64,000 nt of DNA from Tyto alba (taxonomy: Eukaryota; Chordata; Aves; Strigiformes; Tytonidae): NCBI RefSeq assembly GCF_018691265.1, contig NW_024881301.1:10305752-10369751 (forward strand). Reading direction: 5' to 3'. This document shows positions 26,601 through 40,500 of this stretch, piece by piece (the first letter of the stretch is position 1; each line of letters starts with the position of its first letter). Below the pieces are notes generated by a model that saw only the letters and a program-made list of their open reading frames with translations, did not search any database and was not told the DNA's origin. Made by a program: the position numbers and the translations under genes.

Positions 26601-29122
26601 TAAAAAATTCTGATCTGCTTCAGTGAGTAATAATATACTGTGTAATTAGATTGCTCATGCCTTTTCTGTGGTATAGGACACAGGGTCTCTCTGACTCGAT
26701 AAGGTACAGCACATTGGTTGGAGAGCCTGTTGTGAATTCCACTACAAATTCAGAACTGCCAATCAACATTTTCTTCTCCCAGAAAGAAAACGACCAGGGG
26801 ATTATGTCTGTATAATGTGCATGTAAGATAACATATTAAATTGAATAATTTGATAAATGTCATATAGGCAGTATTGAAGCATATGCTTCATATACAAGTT
26901 CAAATGTTGCATTTTATCCTTCTCAGTCTGTAGGATGATGAACTTTATGACCATAATATTTTTTTTTAGTAGTACTTACAATGAGTTTCCAGAATGCTGT
27001 TTGGGCTGGGGTAACAGTGATAGGGGATGAAAAGGAAGATAGTCCAGAATTTGTAATGAGGTTGACACATACTTACCCGGGTTGCTCTCTTTTGTGTACT
27101 CTACTGTTACACCTAAGTTTGTGACTCTAGAGATCTTCTACTTGTTTCCCTCACAGAAGGTTTCTTAAAATTAAAGGATTACAGTCAATACTTTCTAGCA
27201 ATGACAGTGTTTATATTACCTCAGGATTACAAAAGGGTGCAAGTATGAGGGACAGGCCACACGTTCCTACAGCACTGACATCTCATAAAAATAGAGGGGG
27301 TCTCACAGTGGCATAAAACATATAGCATTAAATGACTAATACACATATGGAGATTTCAGGTATGTATATAGATTCCTGCAAGCCAGCCAATTATGAATGT
27401 CGAAGGTTCATTTTTCTAGTAGGAATGAGATGATCAGCAGATAAAACCTACATTCAATGTGTGCAATGTACTTTTTCCATGAAAGTCAAGTAAATTCATG
27501 CTCTACAATGTAGTCACACAATGAAAATGTACATCCTTGTATTAAAAGAAGCACTCGATCCTCATCACAAGGACATTAACGTGACCAAGCAAAGGAGCCA
27601 TTATAACATCTACTGACTGTTTGACAGTGATCCAACAGAAGCTACTAATCTAAGTCAAGCCTTGCACCAACATTACACATCCTCAGCTGCATGGTTCACT
27701 GACTTATTTTCTACCAGTTTTTTAAGTGCTCTGCAATTCTGTAGCATGGCACTTTTGTGACAGGAATCATAGTTAAATTATTGCCTCAGCTACAAGTTTT
27801 CATGATCTCAAGAGCTTTTCTACACATGTCTTGAAATGACAATATTCACTGTCAAGCCAGGAAACTGCCTTTTGTTAGTCCTATGTACTACAGTCCACTC
27901 AAGGCACACTACACCAGAGAATCCATACTTTTATTTCTGCGATGGCAGTGACAATGTGATTATGTGACTTTGCTGGTCCTGACCAGCAATTTTCAGACTC
28001 AAACTGGCTTTAAGTTTTTCATTCTTTACTATTTAGAAATTAAGCTAAACATTATGTTAAAATATTTCTTTCTCCACGAAAAAATCACCCAACCCATTTT
28101 TATTTAATGACACATAGTTTTATGAGTCTTTCTACAGCTCCAGTCTCACTCACTTCTTGACCTCGTTTAGCAGAAACAGAGATTGATTTCCTTGAAAAAT
28201 GTTCTTCCAAGTACACTGTGATCTTTTAAGTCCAAGCAAAAGGGGATGCTACAAAAACATATGAGCATCAGAGTTTCTATGCTTGCAGATGGTCTCCCAT
28301 CTCAGATTTCAATTGGTAACTATTTGAATGGTGTCACCCCTGAAAAACTGTTGTCAGCCCCAGAAACTAATGCAAATGGAGAAAGAAATTTACAAGTGTC
28401 TTAACAGAGAAACTTCACGGAAACCTTATAGGAGCTCTGTGAAGACCAAGAGTAAGAATTGTGAAGACATTAGTTTTAAGAGATTGACACTACAAGCCTT
28501 ATTGACCTTCGCAGCTGGACAGCCCACATGCTATTCCCACTAGCCCATGAGAAAGAAAAAAGTCTGCAAAGCCTCAGTGAAAATGTCCCGTGTTGTAACT
28601 ACCAGTAAGAATTTCCTGGAAAATCTACTTCATAGACATATACTTATGGAGCTTTGACTGTATCAACAAATGTCACTACTATGATACCTTGTCCTGCCAT
28701 GGATATGTTCCAGGTCCTGTGTGTCCAAACCAGATTTCTCCAGTGAGGCAGTAGGAAAAGAGGTGTGGCAAATGGCAGCAAGAATATTCTGCTCACATCC
28801 GAGGTCAGTGAACTTGTACATGGGAGAAAACTAACTCTTGCAAGAAACAAAAACTGTCTCTAAAGGTATGAGATAAAAGAGCTCAGCAAGCAAGGTGGAA
28901 AGCTCATTGGGTTGGAAGAAAACAGTCATGCTTAGAGCAAAACTTAATCTTACTCATTTTAACCTGTTCCTTGCAGCTCAATCTAAAAGTAAAAAGTAGC
29001 AAAGATAAGCTCAGTTTGGTACTGAATATGAAACATCTGATTAAAAGGCAGAGAATAGCTAGATGATTGTAACTGTTCCCTAAAACAGAGCTGTAACACT
29101 GAACATCCCAAGTTTAAGTTTG

Positions 29123-29145
29123 TTTTTTTTTTTTTTTTAAAAAAA
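29123..29145. repeat. T16A7 tract
   Basis: A run of 16 T is followed directly by 7 A, forming a partly self-complementary AT tract in the upstream intron. Confidence 0.85.
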
Positions 29146-32100
29146 CAATTAAAATGGAACCAAACCCTCATATATACTGTAGTATATAAATACATTTAAA
29201 GTATTTTAACTATCTTATCTTTGATGGGTGTTGTAACTAAGCAATAGTGGTTGTCAAACAGTAGATAGAATGGAAATAATTTCTGGTTTTATAGCAATGC
29301 TATGAAATTTAGGTAGATTTGGTAGAAGTCTTAAGCCACTTGCTCAAATCTACCTGTCTCATTTCACATCTACTGGCATAAAAAAGTAATAAGAAACAGA
29401 AAAATCTTGTTTTCACAAGAAAACATTTACTACAAAAATTTTTCATGCAACTCTAGTTATGAAGAAATTGAAATGGCAACTGTTTTGAAAGTGCACTATT
29501 TTGCACAGAATTCTGTGAAAAATGTTTGTGAGCTATGACAAACTGGGAAATAAATCTTAATTTATGAAGAATGTCTGAAAAAACTACTGATACTTTCAAA
29601 AAAATGCTTAAGTTTATCAAGTACCTTACAGAGTACAATGTGACAACAAAAGTGCAGAAAAGAAAGTCTGTGGGCAAAATGCTGTTCCCCAAACATGGCA
29701 CAGGAGAGTGGCTGCATGCCCTCCAGGAGGGTATTTTGCCCTCCAGCAGAGGACACATCTCAGCTTCCTCTTTGAGGCTTCATTCAATTCCACCTAAAAC
29801 ACAGAACCACTAGCTACATTCAATCTATACATTTACAACAGCAATAATTTAAAAGCTTCTACAAAACCCCCATAACAGTGACTTTGATTTTATTTGGGTA
29901 CGATTCTGACTGAAAATATAAAAAATAAAAAAGAGTATATCAGATTTCTCTATCATTATTTATGCACATGTAATTTGTTTCCACTGTGCTCATGTGCTCA
30001 TGCCTCTTTTTTTTTTTCCCCTCATGCATTTTTCAGTAAATAAATTAAATGATTTGCACATACATAAAACCAAGAAAATTCAAAAATTAAAAAATACTTT
30101 TGCAGTTTATTTTAAACTTTGTTCATGTATGTTGAGGTATGCAGACAAGTAGCATGTGACAAGAATCTGATTGTAGGAATTATGCTTATCCAATTAAGAA
30201 TCAGAAAATAATTCTATTAATATGCAGGTATAATCAAAACAAAGCTTAGTTACTGAATACAGAACACTTCTAATGAACCCCTGCAAACATGTTAAAAAGT
30301 ATTCATAGAAATAAATTTTTCAGAACAGCAAGCATGCCTTAAACATTTCAGAAATGGCTTTCAGAATAACTTTTAAATCTGGAAGAGGCAAAAATAACTG
30401 AAAAAATATTTGATGGTATTACTCATTATGAATAATAGTCTATTTGATGTTAGCTGAAGAGGCAAAATGAATAAACATGTTGATAGCTTGAATTGCACAG
30501 GTCAGCTTTGTAATGTCACAGAATTTAACTGTGATTTATGCTTGACTGACTGATTGATCTTTACTTCCACAGTTCATGACTGATCTTTTATCAATTTGGT
30601 GAGGTCACACAGAATTCACTCTGAGGCTTTGACACTGGGAGGAATACAGTGGTGGTACTCTCACATCAGGTGCCACCTAAAATGCTTGTGTATATACTTC
30701 ACATACATATTTGTAAGAAACTCAGTTCTGAAGATGATTTCTTCTTCACCTTATGCACTCTGTACAGAAGCTCATCACAAATCACTGTGCTGAAATACAC
30801 AAAATAGTAAATGAACATCTTAATGTTGAACGATGCCTGACTTCATCAGCACATTAGGCATTTATACACTGCATGTTTCACTCTTGAGGGCTCAGAAAGA
30901 ATGACAAAGCACCAGACTCTTATTTTACACTAGCCTTGACAGAGTGTCACACATTGTTGACATTAAACACAATAATAAAGAATAGATTTAAAACTTCTCT
31001 TTATATATAGAGTCAAGAAGTCAAAGAATATTTATTTCTATTTCACTTGAACCTCACTACATTAAGGAGTATTAAGCGAAAGAGGAAAATCAAAGTGAGG
31101 GAGGGGAAGAGTAGGAGAGAAAGCACTAAATGAAAAGAAGGAAAAGGAAGTATGAGTTTAATTCTCTTTTTTGCATGTTAATATTTCTAGCAATGTTCCA
31201 AATTGAGATAACTTCATAGATCTTAATGGAATTACTCCCGAGTGAGACCAGCATGAATATCATGAAAGTCAATGGAATGAACTTAATCTCTGCTTTTAAT
31301 ACTTGTTAGTTTAAAGCAGTAATAAAGAATAAGTATTTTCCATAATATTTAGTAGGTACAGATTCAAAACCATTAATAATACACTTCAGAAGAGAATGGT
31401 ATTAGTAACTCATCCTTTTATCACATAGAACTACCATAAATTAAATACACTTCAAGGAGCTCCTGAAATTTATTTCACAATTAATGGCAAAAGATAAAGT
31501 ATATGTATAGTGGAATAATGTACACTTTAAGGTAAAATACTTTGTTTCTAGGTTCTACTGCAAAGCATCTTGTCATAAGTATTTTAAAAAATCACTTAAG
31601 TAATGCATTTAAAATTATTTTTAATTAAATTAAGCTCTAATATTTTATAAAAACTGTCTGCAGAGTAATATATAAATGTGCATTCAATATTTCCACAGCA
31701 TTGAAAATACTTAAGGAAAGTGTTTTTTTTTTTAAAAAGAAATACCATAAGCAGACTACTTTATATATCAAACTGGTGACATATGCAGAACATCCTGATA
31801 ATACTTTGTTACTTCCTCCTCCTAATTTAATTTCACTTCAGAGTGAAGGGTGAGTGGATTCATACTCAAATTTGTGTACTAAAAAACCATGCTCCCTTAA
31901 ACCTGAATGAAAAGCGCAGTTGTTTCACTTTATTACATCTTAGCTATTCAACAGAAATCTCATCTTTCCTTTCAAAACATGAGGTTCATCACATGTTAAA
32001 TGTCAGCATTATTGTGTAAACTCAGAAGGAGCCATGGTCACTACACCGTTTGACCTTGTACATAATACGAGTGTTATAAAAACCATCCATAAGTGCTACT

Positions 32101-34555
32101 GTAGAGCCACTTTTTTTTGTTGACATAGAGTACACCTCAAAGAAAGATAAGTCATTCCCATTTTAAAGATATGAAGTAGCAGAATCTGCCACATTTCCAA
32201 GCAAATTTTTCTGATAATTAGCCACTGATATGTACCTGCAGCTAAATGTGTCTGGTATCCACTTCCAGCTAATAGCTCTGGAGATTTTTGAATAGACCTT
32301 TTCAGAAGACCTTACAGTGAGCCATGTCCCCTCATGCTGCTGTAACACAGAAACATTTCATGCCCTTCTCTGTCATAAACTAAATTGACTGGGTTTCTTC
32401 AATCACATTTGAAAGCAGATTTTCAGGTTTTTAGTAACTCCTGAAGCTGCCTCCCATCCAGCCTTTGGCTTCTTTATAAAATACAATTCTTATCAGATAT
32501 GCATTAATGTTGTTATTCTGTATCAGTAAATACAGATTTGTTCTTGTGGATTCCTCTGTCTACAAAATCTTGACTGAAAATGTACAGTAAACTTGTCATA
32601 GCAGGGATTGGGTCTTTCCCTGCTTTTCCCCATGAAGGTCCTAGTTCAGACTGTAAACACAGACCAACATATAACATAAAATACAATTATTCACAGCTGT
32701 CTTCAGTTCACATAGTAGATTTTTTTTTTAGTTTAGATTTGGAGTGTTAACTTAAAACAACAATTTTCAAATTCTTGAATTCAGGCTCACGTGGAAAGAC
32801 AGATTCATATTTTACCAATAATTAGATAAATTAAAAGCATTTCTCTTGAGACCAGTCTTGTTAACCTGTACTTGCACAAATAAGTCAGAATCATACCCCA
32901 TGTTCAAGTAAACGAATTTCATTTTTCATTCATTTCAGCCATTACTGTTTACCAATGTTAAATCTATACTGCATGGAGAAGAGAAAACAAAATGACATTA
33001 CCCCCATAATACAGTAGCCGATCTAAAGTTTCATGTTTTGGAAATTCACAGTAAAGACAGATGTAGTGATCATTATTGGCTCTGACAGTCAGGCTAACCC
33101 CTGCTGAAATAGCAATGCAGATGAATACTAGCAAAGAAACAGGATGCATCATTGTTAGAAAACTTGTACTACTGCAACTATATTATCCAGTGTATTTTCA
33201 GAGTGTACTATTTAGGGCACTGCAGAGAAGATCCAAGGAAGGACCTTTGGATAACATGGGTGGTTGCCTTCATAAATGTATAATTTCTGTAGTAATACTT
33301 TCCAGTAGATAAATGAAGGACACTGGCTTCAGTAACTATCCATTTTGAAATTACTTGAGCATGAAACTTATTTAAAGAAATATTTTTAAGAAGGTAAATA
33401 AATTACTTTTTTTTAGCTTACAGGTGACAACTGACTAAAGGATATTAGTAAACTATTTGTATTCTTTTTATTTCAATTATAATATTTATGAGTTGATATT
33501 CTGTACCTATTTAAAGAACTGATAGCCAATGAGTATTTAGGGTAGATTTTAGTTCTGCAATGGATTATAAAATGCCTCATTATTATCTGAATTAGTGAAG
33601 GTAAAACAGCTGCAGAACACAAGTGAAGAAAGGGATTGAATCTTGTGTTGTACGTGGGCAGAGTCCTGGAATCTGCAACACTGTAGAGCCATAGAGAGTT
33701 TGGCCATCTGCACTTTGAATTCCTTTGTTTCTGTCCCAGAATGGCTGTATGGAATAAAGTGGGCTCCAGCAATATCGAGATATATATTTATTTTATCCAG
33801 CCTCTTCCTTCCATTTTATTTCAGATTTAAGAACAAACGTGGTTGGGGTGAGATGAGAGGAAGGCCCATCATTTTATTTCACTATTTTCTGTAACAGGTT
33901 TTTGTAGAGCAGCGTGAAATGGAAGACAAAACAAAACACTTATAGTCCACAAACTCACTGAAAACACACCAAATAAGAGCATGCAAGTAGATCCAGCAAA
34001 TGTTGATATTCTTTACATGAGTGAATATGTAGAATGTTAAAAAGCAATAATCCTAATTAGTTTTTTTTTTTTTTAGGATAAGTACTGGTTGATGATAAAG
34101 CTGTGTTCAGAGGAGCCTTGAATACTTTTAAAAAGTCATTCCTCTCTTTTCCTGAATGGAAAGAGACTGGCAGGTCAAGGACATGTGTGTTCAAAATAAG
34201 ACCCGGGAAACAGCATGAAGAGGTGTGTGATCTCTCCTACCCTAAGTGAATAGGAAAAAAATGCCAATCCTGCTAAGGCTCTTAACATAGGTTTTGTTCC
34301 ATAAGACTGTGATTTAAAGGGAAGTTTTTATGGTCTTAATGCAGCTGTTAAGAGCGTGATCTCAGACAATTCCAGTGCATCTTTGGACTATATGGGAGAG
34401 ACGGTGGACAGCAATAAAAATGATCTGTTAAGCATTACTCACCAGGTTTCCTGTGGTAATAAGATTTATACAATCTCCCTATCTGTGCGTTCATGTCCAT
34501 TCTTCCACCGACTGCCCTAGCTCCTGCCCTGCCTCTCTACTTCAAATTTAAACTG

Positions 34556-34591
34556 TCAGGGGTTGAAATAAAACATTTTTACAACCCCTGA
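34556..34591. repeat. Perfect 10-bp inverted repeat with 16-nt loop
   Basis: TCAGGGGTTG at 34556-34565 is matched exactly by CAACCCCTGA at 34582-34591, with an AT-rich loop between the arms. The arms could form a hairpin on either strand. No T-run terminator context or known element accompanies it, so no function is assigned. Confidence 0.85.
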
Positions 34592-37500
34592 AATTTTGGT
34601 AAAGAGAGGCAAACCCCACCTATTTCTTGACAATGTGAAGACCATAAAAGGAGCCTGAATCTTCTTGGAAAGAATCTGTTATTTTTGGACCTGGGTTCCA
34701 GTGGTACAAGGCACCAGGGACACCAGCCAGAGACAGAGAGTGCTTTAGTGAAAGATATACAAGATATCCAAGATTCATAGTGTCAGAAATGGTGATCAAA
34801 GAATAAGAGCAAAAGGCACAGAGGGCATCATGCATTCTCCAAGCTCTCACATATTTTTCCTTCAGAAAGCACTGGACTCCCAAATAGACTGCCTGGGAAC
34901 CTGGGAAAGCTGAGGAGACCATGGGTCGATCCCTCCTCAGGTTTCCCGCAGTCAGCCCTCAAGGTTTGCCTGATGTCAGGCTCAGACGTGGCCAGCTAAT
35001 TTGTTTTCTTTGGTCCTGCAGTTTGAATCCTCTGAACTGACCGAGCACCTCCTCTTGTACTGCTCACTCTTACAGCAGGCCTGGGAATTTTCCTCCGTGT
35101 GTTCTGACTTGTCCTCTGTTAATTCTCACATCACTGGGAACCATGCGAAACAATGTTTTTTCCCTTTAGTTTTAAAGGGTTGTGTGACTATTTGGACTGA
35201 ATATGCAGCTCTTTTTCTGCCATTTTCTCATAAGATGTTGAACTCAAATCTGACTGAGGCAACCGTATGCTTGTAAAGATTACACACTTACAGGTCTCAA
35301 AAAAATAGGAACTCACACCAGGTCTGAACATTTTTAAGTTCACTTCTTGTAACATTTTATTCCTGTTTCTGATTACTCCAGTTGAAGAAAACAGTCCAAC
35401 TGCTGCTGCTGCCAAAAAAGTAATTTGAGAAAAGACTAAAGATACATGTAGAGTAACAAAAACACTACCATGATTCAACTAACTATGCAGTTGGGTGACA
35501 CAGACAAAGATGTAGAAAGTCACACTTCCCAGTCAAGGCTGCCATGTTTTACTCACACAGCTACTTGATTTATGTAAAGATAATGAAAATATTAGTATCA
35601 GCACCTTTAATGTTTTTATCTTCTAGACTTCTGAAAGGCTTAAAATATATTAACATCCCAGCAAAAAGTCATCCTCTTTTTTACACAACTTTTAAGCAGG
35701 TTAAAAAAACTTTGAGAAAAAAAAAGTAAATTTCCCAGGTATTTTATGAGTATTTTAAAGTCTGGATTGGGAAAAGTATTCACAATGAAGTGTATGAGTT
35801 AATATTTTTAAAATGTAATGATGGTGACATACAAGGATTTCACTGCCTACCAGCCTAGAAGATGAAGCAGTCAATTTAATATGAATTTGTTCTGCTGCTT
35901 TACAGCTAACTTGGCCACATAGGGCATTCTTGTGAAAGTAACTAGACAGAATGATAGAGATTTTGAGTTTAATTATGACAATTGTAAAAAGTCTGTCTCC
36001 TTTTCCTGACAGTTCTGTATTTCATAGACAGAAGCTCGAGAGACTAGAATGTACTGTAGTAGGAACTTTTTTAGATTTGAATTCAGCAGTAAAGATTTTT
36101 TAATGGATGCTCTGAATCCAAAATGATACTAATAGAAACACTTTCCTTTACCTGAAGAAAGCTTATTTATTATAGCAAGCCTGGTTGTCCCACAGTCATG
36201 GAGGTAACAAAACAAAACAGTCCTTTATAATTTAAATTGTAGCTCACATATATTCTCATAAGTAGCTAAAACAATCCATGGCATCTGGAAAAACAAACTG
36301 TCAAAATTTATCAATCCTTGTTCCACACATTTTAAACCTCAGCCAAAGTGAGAAGTTCTGAAGGTTGTAATTTTCTTGCTGAGATCAGATTCAGGTGATT
36401 GCATCCTGGGTGATGCCCGTGTTTCACAGCACAACCCTGGTTGTTCTCCTGGAGGATATGCCATCACCTTATCTAAGGGACAGGTTTGCTGCAGTATCCT
36501 GCTCTGGTTGGTTAGGTGGGGCTGCACTCACTCTCAATAGGCAACCCGTGGAAATCTTAGACTAGAGTAATCTTCTAGATTATCTAGGCTTCTGCCTACT
36601 CCTTCTCACGCTGCCAGTAAACCTCTTTTGTTACCAGACTTTGTGATCACCATTCTCCTATGGCCTGAAGTCCCCAGCAACTGTTTGTGTTGTTTTTAAC
36701 TCAACACTAGTTGTGATTAGAAAACAGGATGAGGGCAAGAATGCAAAACAGTTTTGTTAAAAATGCACCGAATAACAAAGTTACATTTATTGCCCTAAGC
36801 CAACAATCTTCATGCAGTTGCTCATGAATAGTGTGGCTAAAACCAGGATATCATGGACAAAATTTACCTGGAATGCAACAACACTGCAGGAACATTCAGC
36901 AACAAACTTAACCTAAGGTCCTTCTATCAAAGCTCTTTGAATGACCAACTAGATGACCTTTGTGAAACTAAAATAATCGGTAAATGCATTTCTAATTGTC
37001 AGTAACTGAATATTTTTTGTTAAACACTTAATGATATGACTTCTTCTCAAGCTAGGTGCAATCCTAAATGAACTTTACAGATAGTAATTTTTTTTTCTTT
37101 TATGACGCAAGGGTTATTATCCTTCCCTTTGCTTCTGCGGATAACTTCAGCACACAGTTAACTTCCCTTTGCTTTAAGATGATTTGCCCTTAGAAGTACA
37201 TGCTCAGGGACACATAAGCAGCATTATGGTTCTAAAGAGTAATGTTCTGGTTGAAAGGTAAGATGTAATGAAGTATGATAAGAAACATGAAGAGGAGTGA
37301 GAGGAATATGAAATGCTCCATTGAAAGCTTGGCTGCCTTAGAGGCAGAAGAGACAATAATAAGCAAAGAAATTGGCTGGTGGTATTAAACTACCAGCTGG
37401 AGAAAACCTTTTCTGTTTCACCTCCCGGTCAGTTACATCTCGTGGTACATATTTCTTAACTTCTTGGAGTTCAGGGTATGTAAACGCATTCTCTGTGAAG

Positions 37501-40500
37501 CATGAAGAAACAGAATGTACACAGCTTCCCAGAACATCATATGATACTGAAGAGATAAAGTGAAACAGGAATGTCTCAGTGACGCCCACAGGAACAGTCA
37601 CTATCGCCAAATTGTCAGCATGTCTCTGCAATGCCAGACCACGGCAAGCATATGGGTAGTTTAGGCTTTCTGCCATTAGACTAGATTAGCAAAGCACATG
37701 GTTCATGCATATCTAGTCTAGCTTCGTGTCAGTGGAAAAATTATTTCCACTTCAAATAGCCTCCCGGACTTAGGGAAGAAGGGCTAGCTCTCGGGCAACT
37801 TCCACAGAAAAGCCTGCTGCTGCCTTCCGCATCTGTCAGGTTCTGTGGTACCTCCCTGGAGAAACCCTCGATGTGATCTGCGATTACACCTCTGAGACCA
37901 TGAACTGAGGTGTGAAACAGAATACCCTTTCCTTCTGTTAAGCGAATGTGACTGACAGTTCTGCAAAATCCCTCTAACAGATGACACTACTGGGGATTTT
38001 CACTCTGTTACTACTCACGCAGGCTGTACGGCAGTGATTTGTGCAAACCCTGATCTCCATGACCTCCCCAGGCAGGAGTGCTTTAGCGAAAGATACACAC
38101 TGCCCAGAACCTTTTGTGAAAAAATGTTGTGTATTGTTTGGAAGAGAAAACTTCAGGTCTGGTGGAATTGGATATTTCAAGTTTATTTTTCTTTAGAAAA
38201 ACAGAGGGTGAATAGCACAACATATGACCTAGCTTTGGTCTCTCTTGAAACAAATTCTGGAATAGTCTGCAGTGCTGTCATAGATGTTGCAAAATGACCA
38301 AGCCATTTAGTACATTTTCATGTATTTTCCCTATAGAAGATTATTGCAGCGGAAATTTAATGTTCAAATTAGCAGTATATTGACGAAACTAAGAAAACCA
38401 GAATATACTATCCGGTATTGCAGTTGACTAAGTAACTAACTTTTAGCAGCCCTGGATGAACTAAAAATATGACTATATAAAATGTTCCTCCTTTTGAAGA
38501 TGACCTGGTTATTTATATCCCAGTACATAACCCATATTACAACTCTGAGATCTAGGAAGGTTTCCAACTAATGCTACGGATATAACAGTGGCAATCATGT
38601 ACCCGTACATTTGTTCCACTTCAAACAAGAAGCAGAATATTAAATAGGACAAAAGTTAAAAAGTAAGTTAAATACTGGTTAACATATACAGCCATCATTC
38701 TGCAAACACACATGATTAATTATACTAACCTGAATAATCCTATGAAAATAATCTATTTGCAAATAAAAATTCATAATATTAAATATTTGTGAAATAGAGG
38801 ACAAAATGTTCACGCCAAACTCACAGTTGAATACAGTGCTTAAAATATTATTTTAGTGTTTGCCTTCCATTTTTTGGCATATTAATTGAGTTTTCTTTTG
38901 CACTGGCGACATAGAGGAATGATTTGATCAAAACCTCTTTAAATATTAACAATGAGCAGAGGAGTCTCAGGGGAAAGAATTTTGTTAGTTGCAATGTAAA
39001 TGCAAACATATGCAATGTTTATTTCTGGCATATTACTATTGTGGTCTATCTTATAGGCCAAAAACATTATTACCCAACATACTATAATTAGACGCCTTTT
39101 CAATTACTGTAGTGAAATATCCTTGTAAAGCCAATTAGTCTTCATGACAGGCATCAATGTATTTTTTCTTAATATTTAAATGTTCTGTAAAACTGAAAGC
39201 AACAATTAACTATGTAAAATTTCAGTAAAGGAGCACTTCTAACTACCTCTTCTCCCTTGTAAACTTTAAGCATATAACTTGGGGCAGGAGTTGAAAAAGA
39301 AACTACACGTCACTATATAGGCTTGATCTTCAGCAAAAAAATTACATGCACAGCGTTCTGAAACACTGATCACATTCTTTGCTAAAATTATCATTCAGTG
39401 ATGACAACGATTAGAAATTTTATATAATACAAATTATTCCAAGTAAAATATCTTTAAAATTTAATCTGGAAACCTTCTCTTTATTATCTACAAATAAAAA
39501 AATAAACATTCGGTATTTAACATATTAATTACAGGAACCTAACTGTTTTGACAAGTCTTTACATCCCTCTTTGTTCCCACACATGAAAGTTAGTCACTGC
39601 TTGCACAAGGAAATATTGGAATGAAGATCACTCCAGACTGGGTGCACAAAAATAGGTATGTTTAAATAGGTCATAGCAAGACACTATTGGTGGAGACCGA
39701 GCAACCACTCTTAAAAACTCTGACTTTGTACACATATGTTTTCCTAACAGCTCTTAGCTCTGCTAAGCATTTTTAACAGAGGTACTTCCATGCAGCTCTA
39801 CTGCTGAAAACAGACCTTGGAATGAACATGAGTTATACTGCCAACGTCTTTAAGGTTCGTTTATTCTAGTCTTCAGGTGTACTGGATGAAGTTGTAAGCC
39901 TATAACAGAACATGTCACTGATGTCACTGTGAATTTAATGAGGGTTTGAAGTGTTATGACCATGCTTGACAAATTGCAAAACACTGGAAGTTTTAGAGAT
40001 ACTGCAGTTTCTAAGAACTATGAAGATAGTTTTGAACATCTAACATTTTAGCAATTATCAGACCAAGAATGTACACATATACTGCATTCCCATGAGGGAG
40101 AGATATTTGTGGTTTGTGCATTACATATCTTGAAAAAATCTGCTTGCCATACTCATGACAATGCAAACACATTCACACATGTTCTTATTCATCCTCTTCA
40201 TGAATATTCATTTACTCAACTGATTTGGAAGTACTGGTCTTCTAAATATTAGATAATCCTTCAGATAATTTTGGATTCTGAAATGGAAAGTCTTTTTGCC
40301 CTGGGCAGTTGTCAGTGACCAGAATAAATGTGAAACTTGCAACTTCTTCATTCAAGAATACCATAATCTATGCATAAAAAGAATGAAATGAAACATGAGC
40401 TCAGCATTCTCTTATTGCTATTCATTACTCATTAAAGTAAGTTATTCTATATTCATGGAAGGGTTTTTTTTAGTGAAGACTTATTGCTCAATCAATTTAT

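Noticed and set aside
35001..35276. Plus-strand open frame preceded by a good acceptor-like signal (TTTGGTCCTGCAG near 35011-35022)
   Set aside because: There is no matching donor-bounded coding segment or known protein similarity, and the host gene runs on the other strand. It is treated as chance.
37338..38180. Cluster of three minus-strand open frames (112, 67 and 68 codons) that might be an eroded gene
   Set aside because: I could not join them into any protein family that I recognise, and there are no splice signals or conserved motifs linking them. A translated search would be needed to revive the idea.
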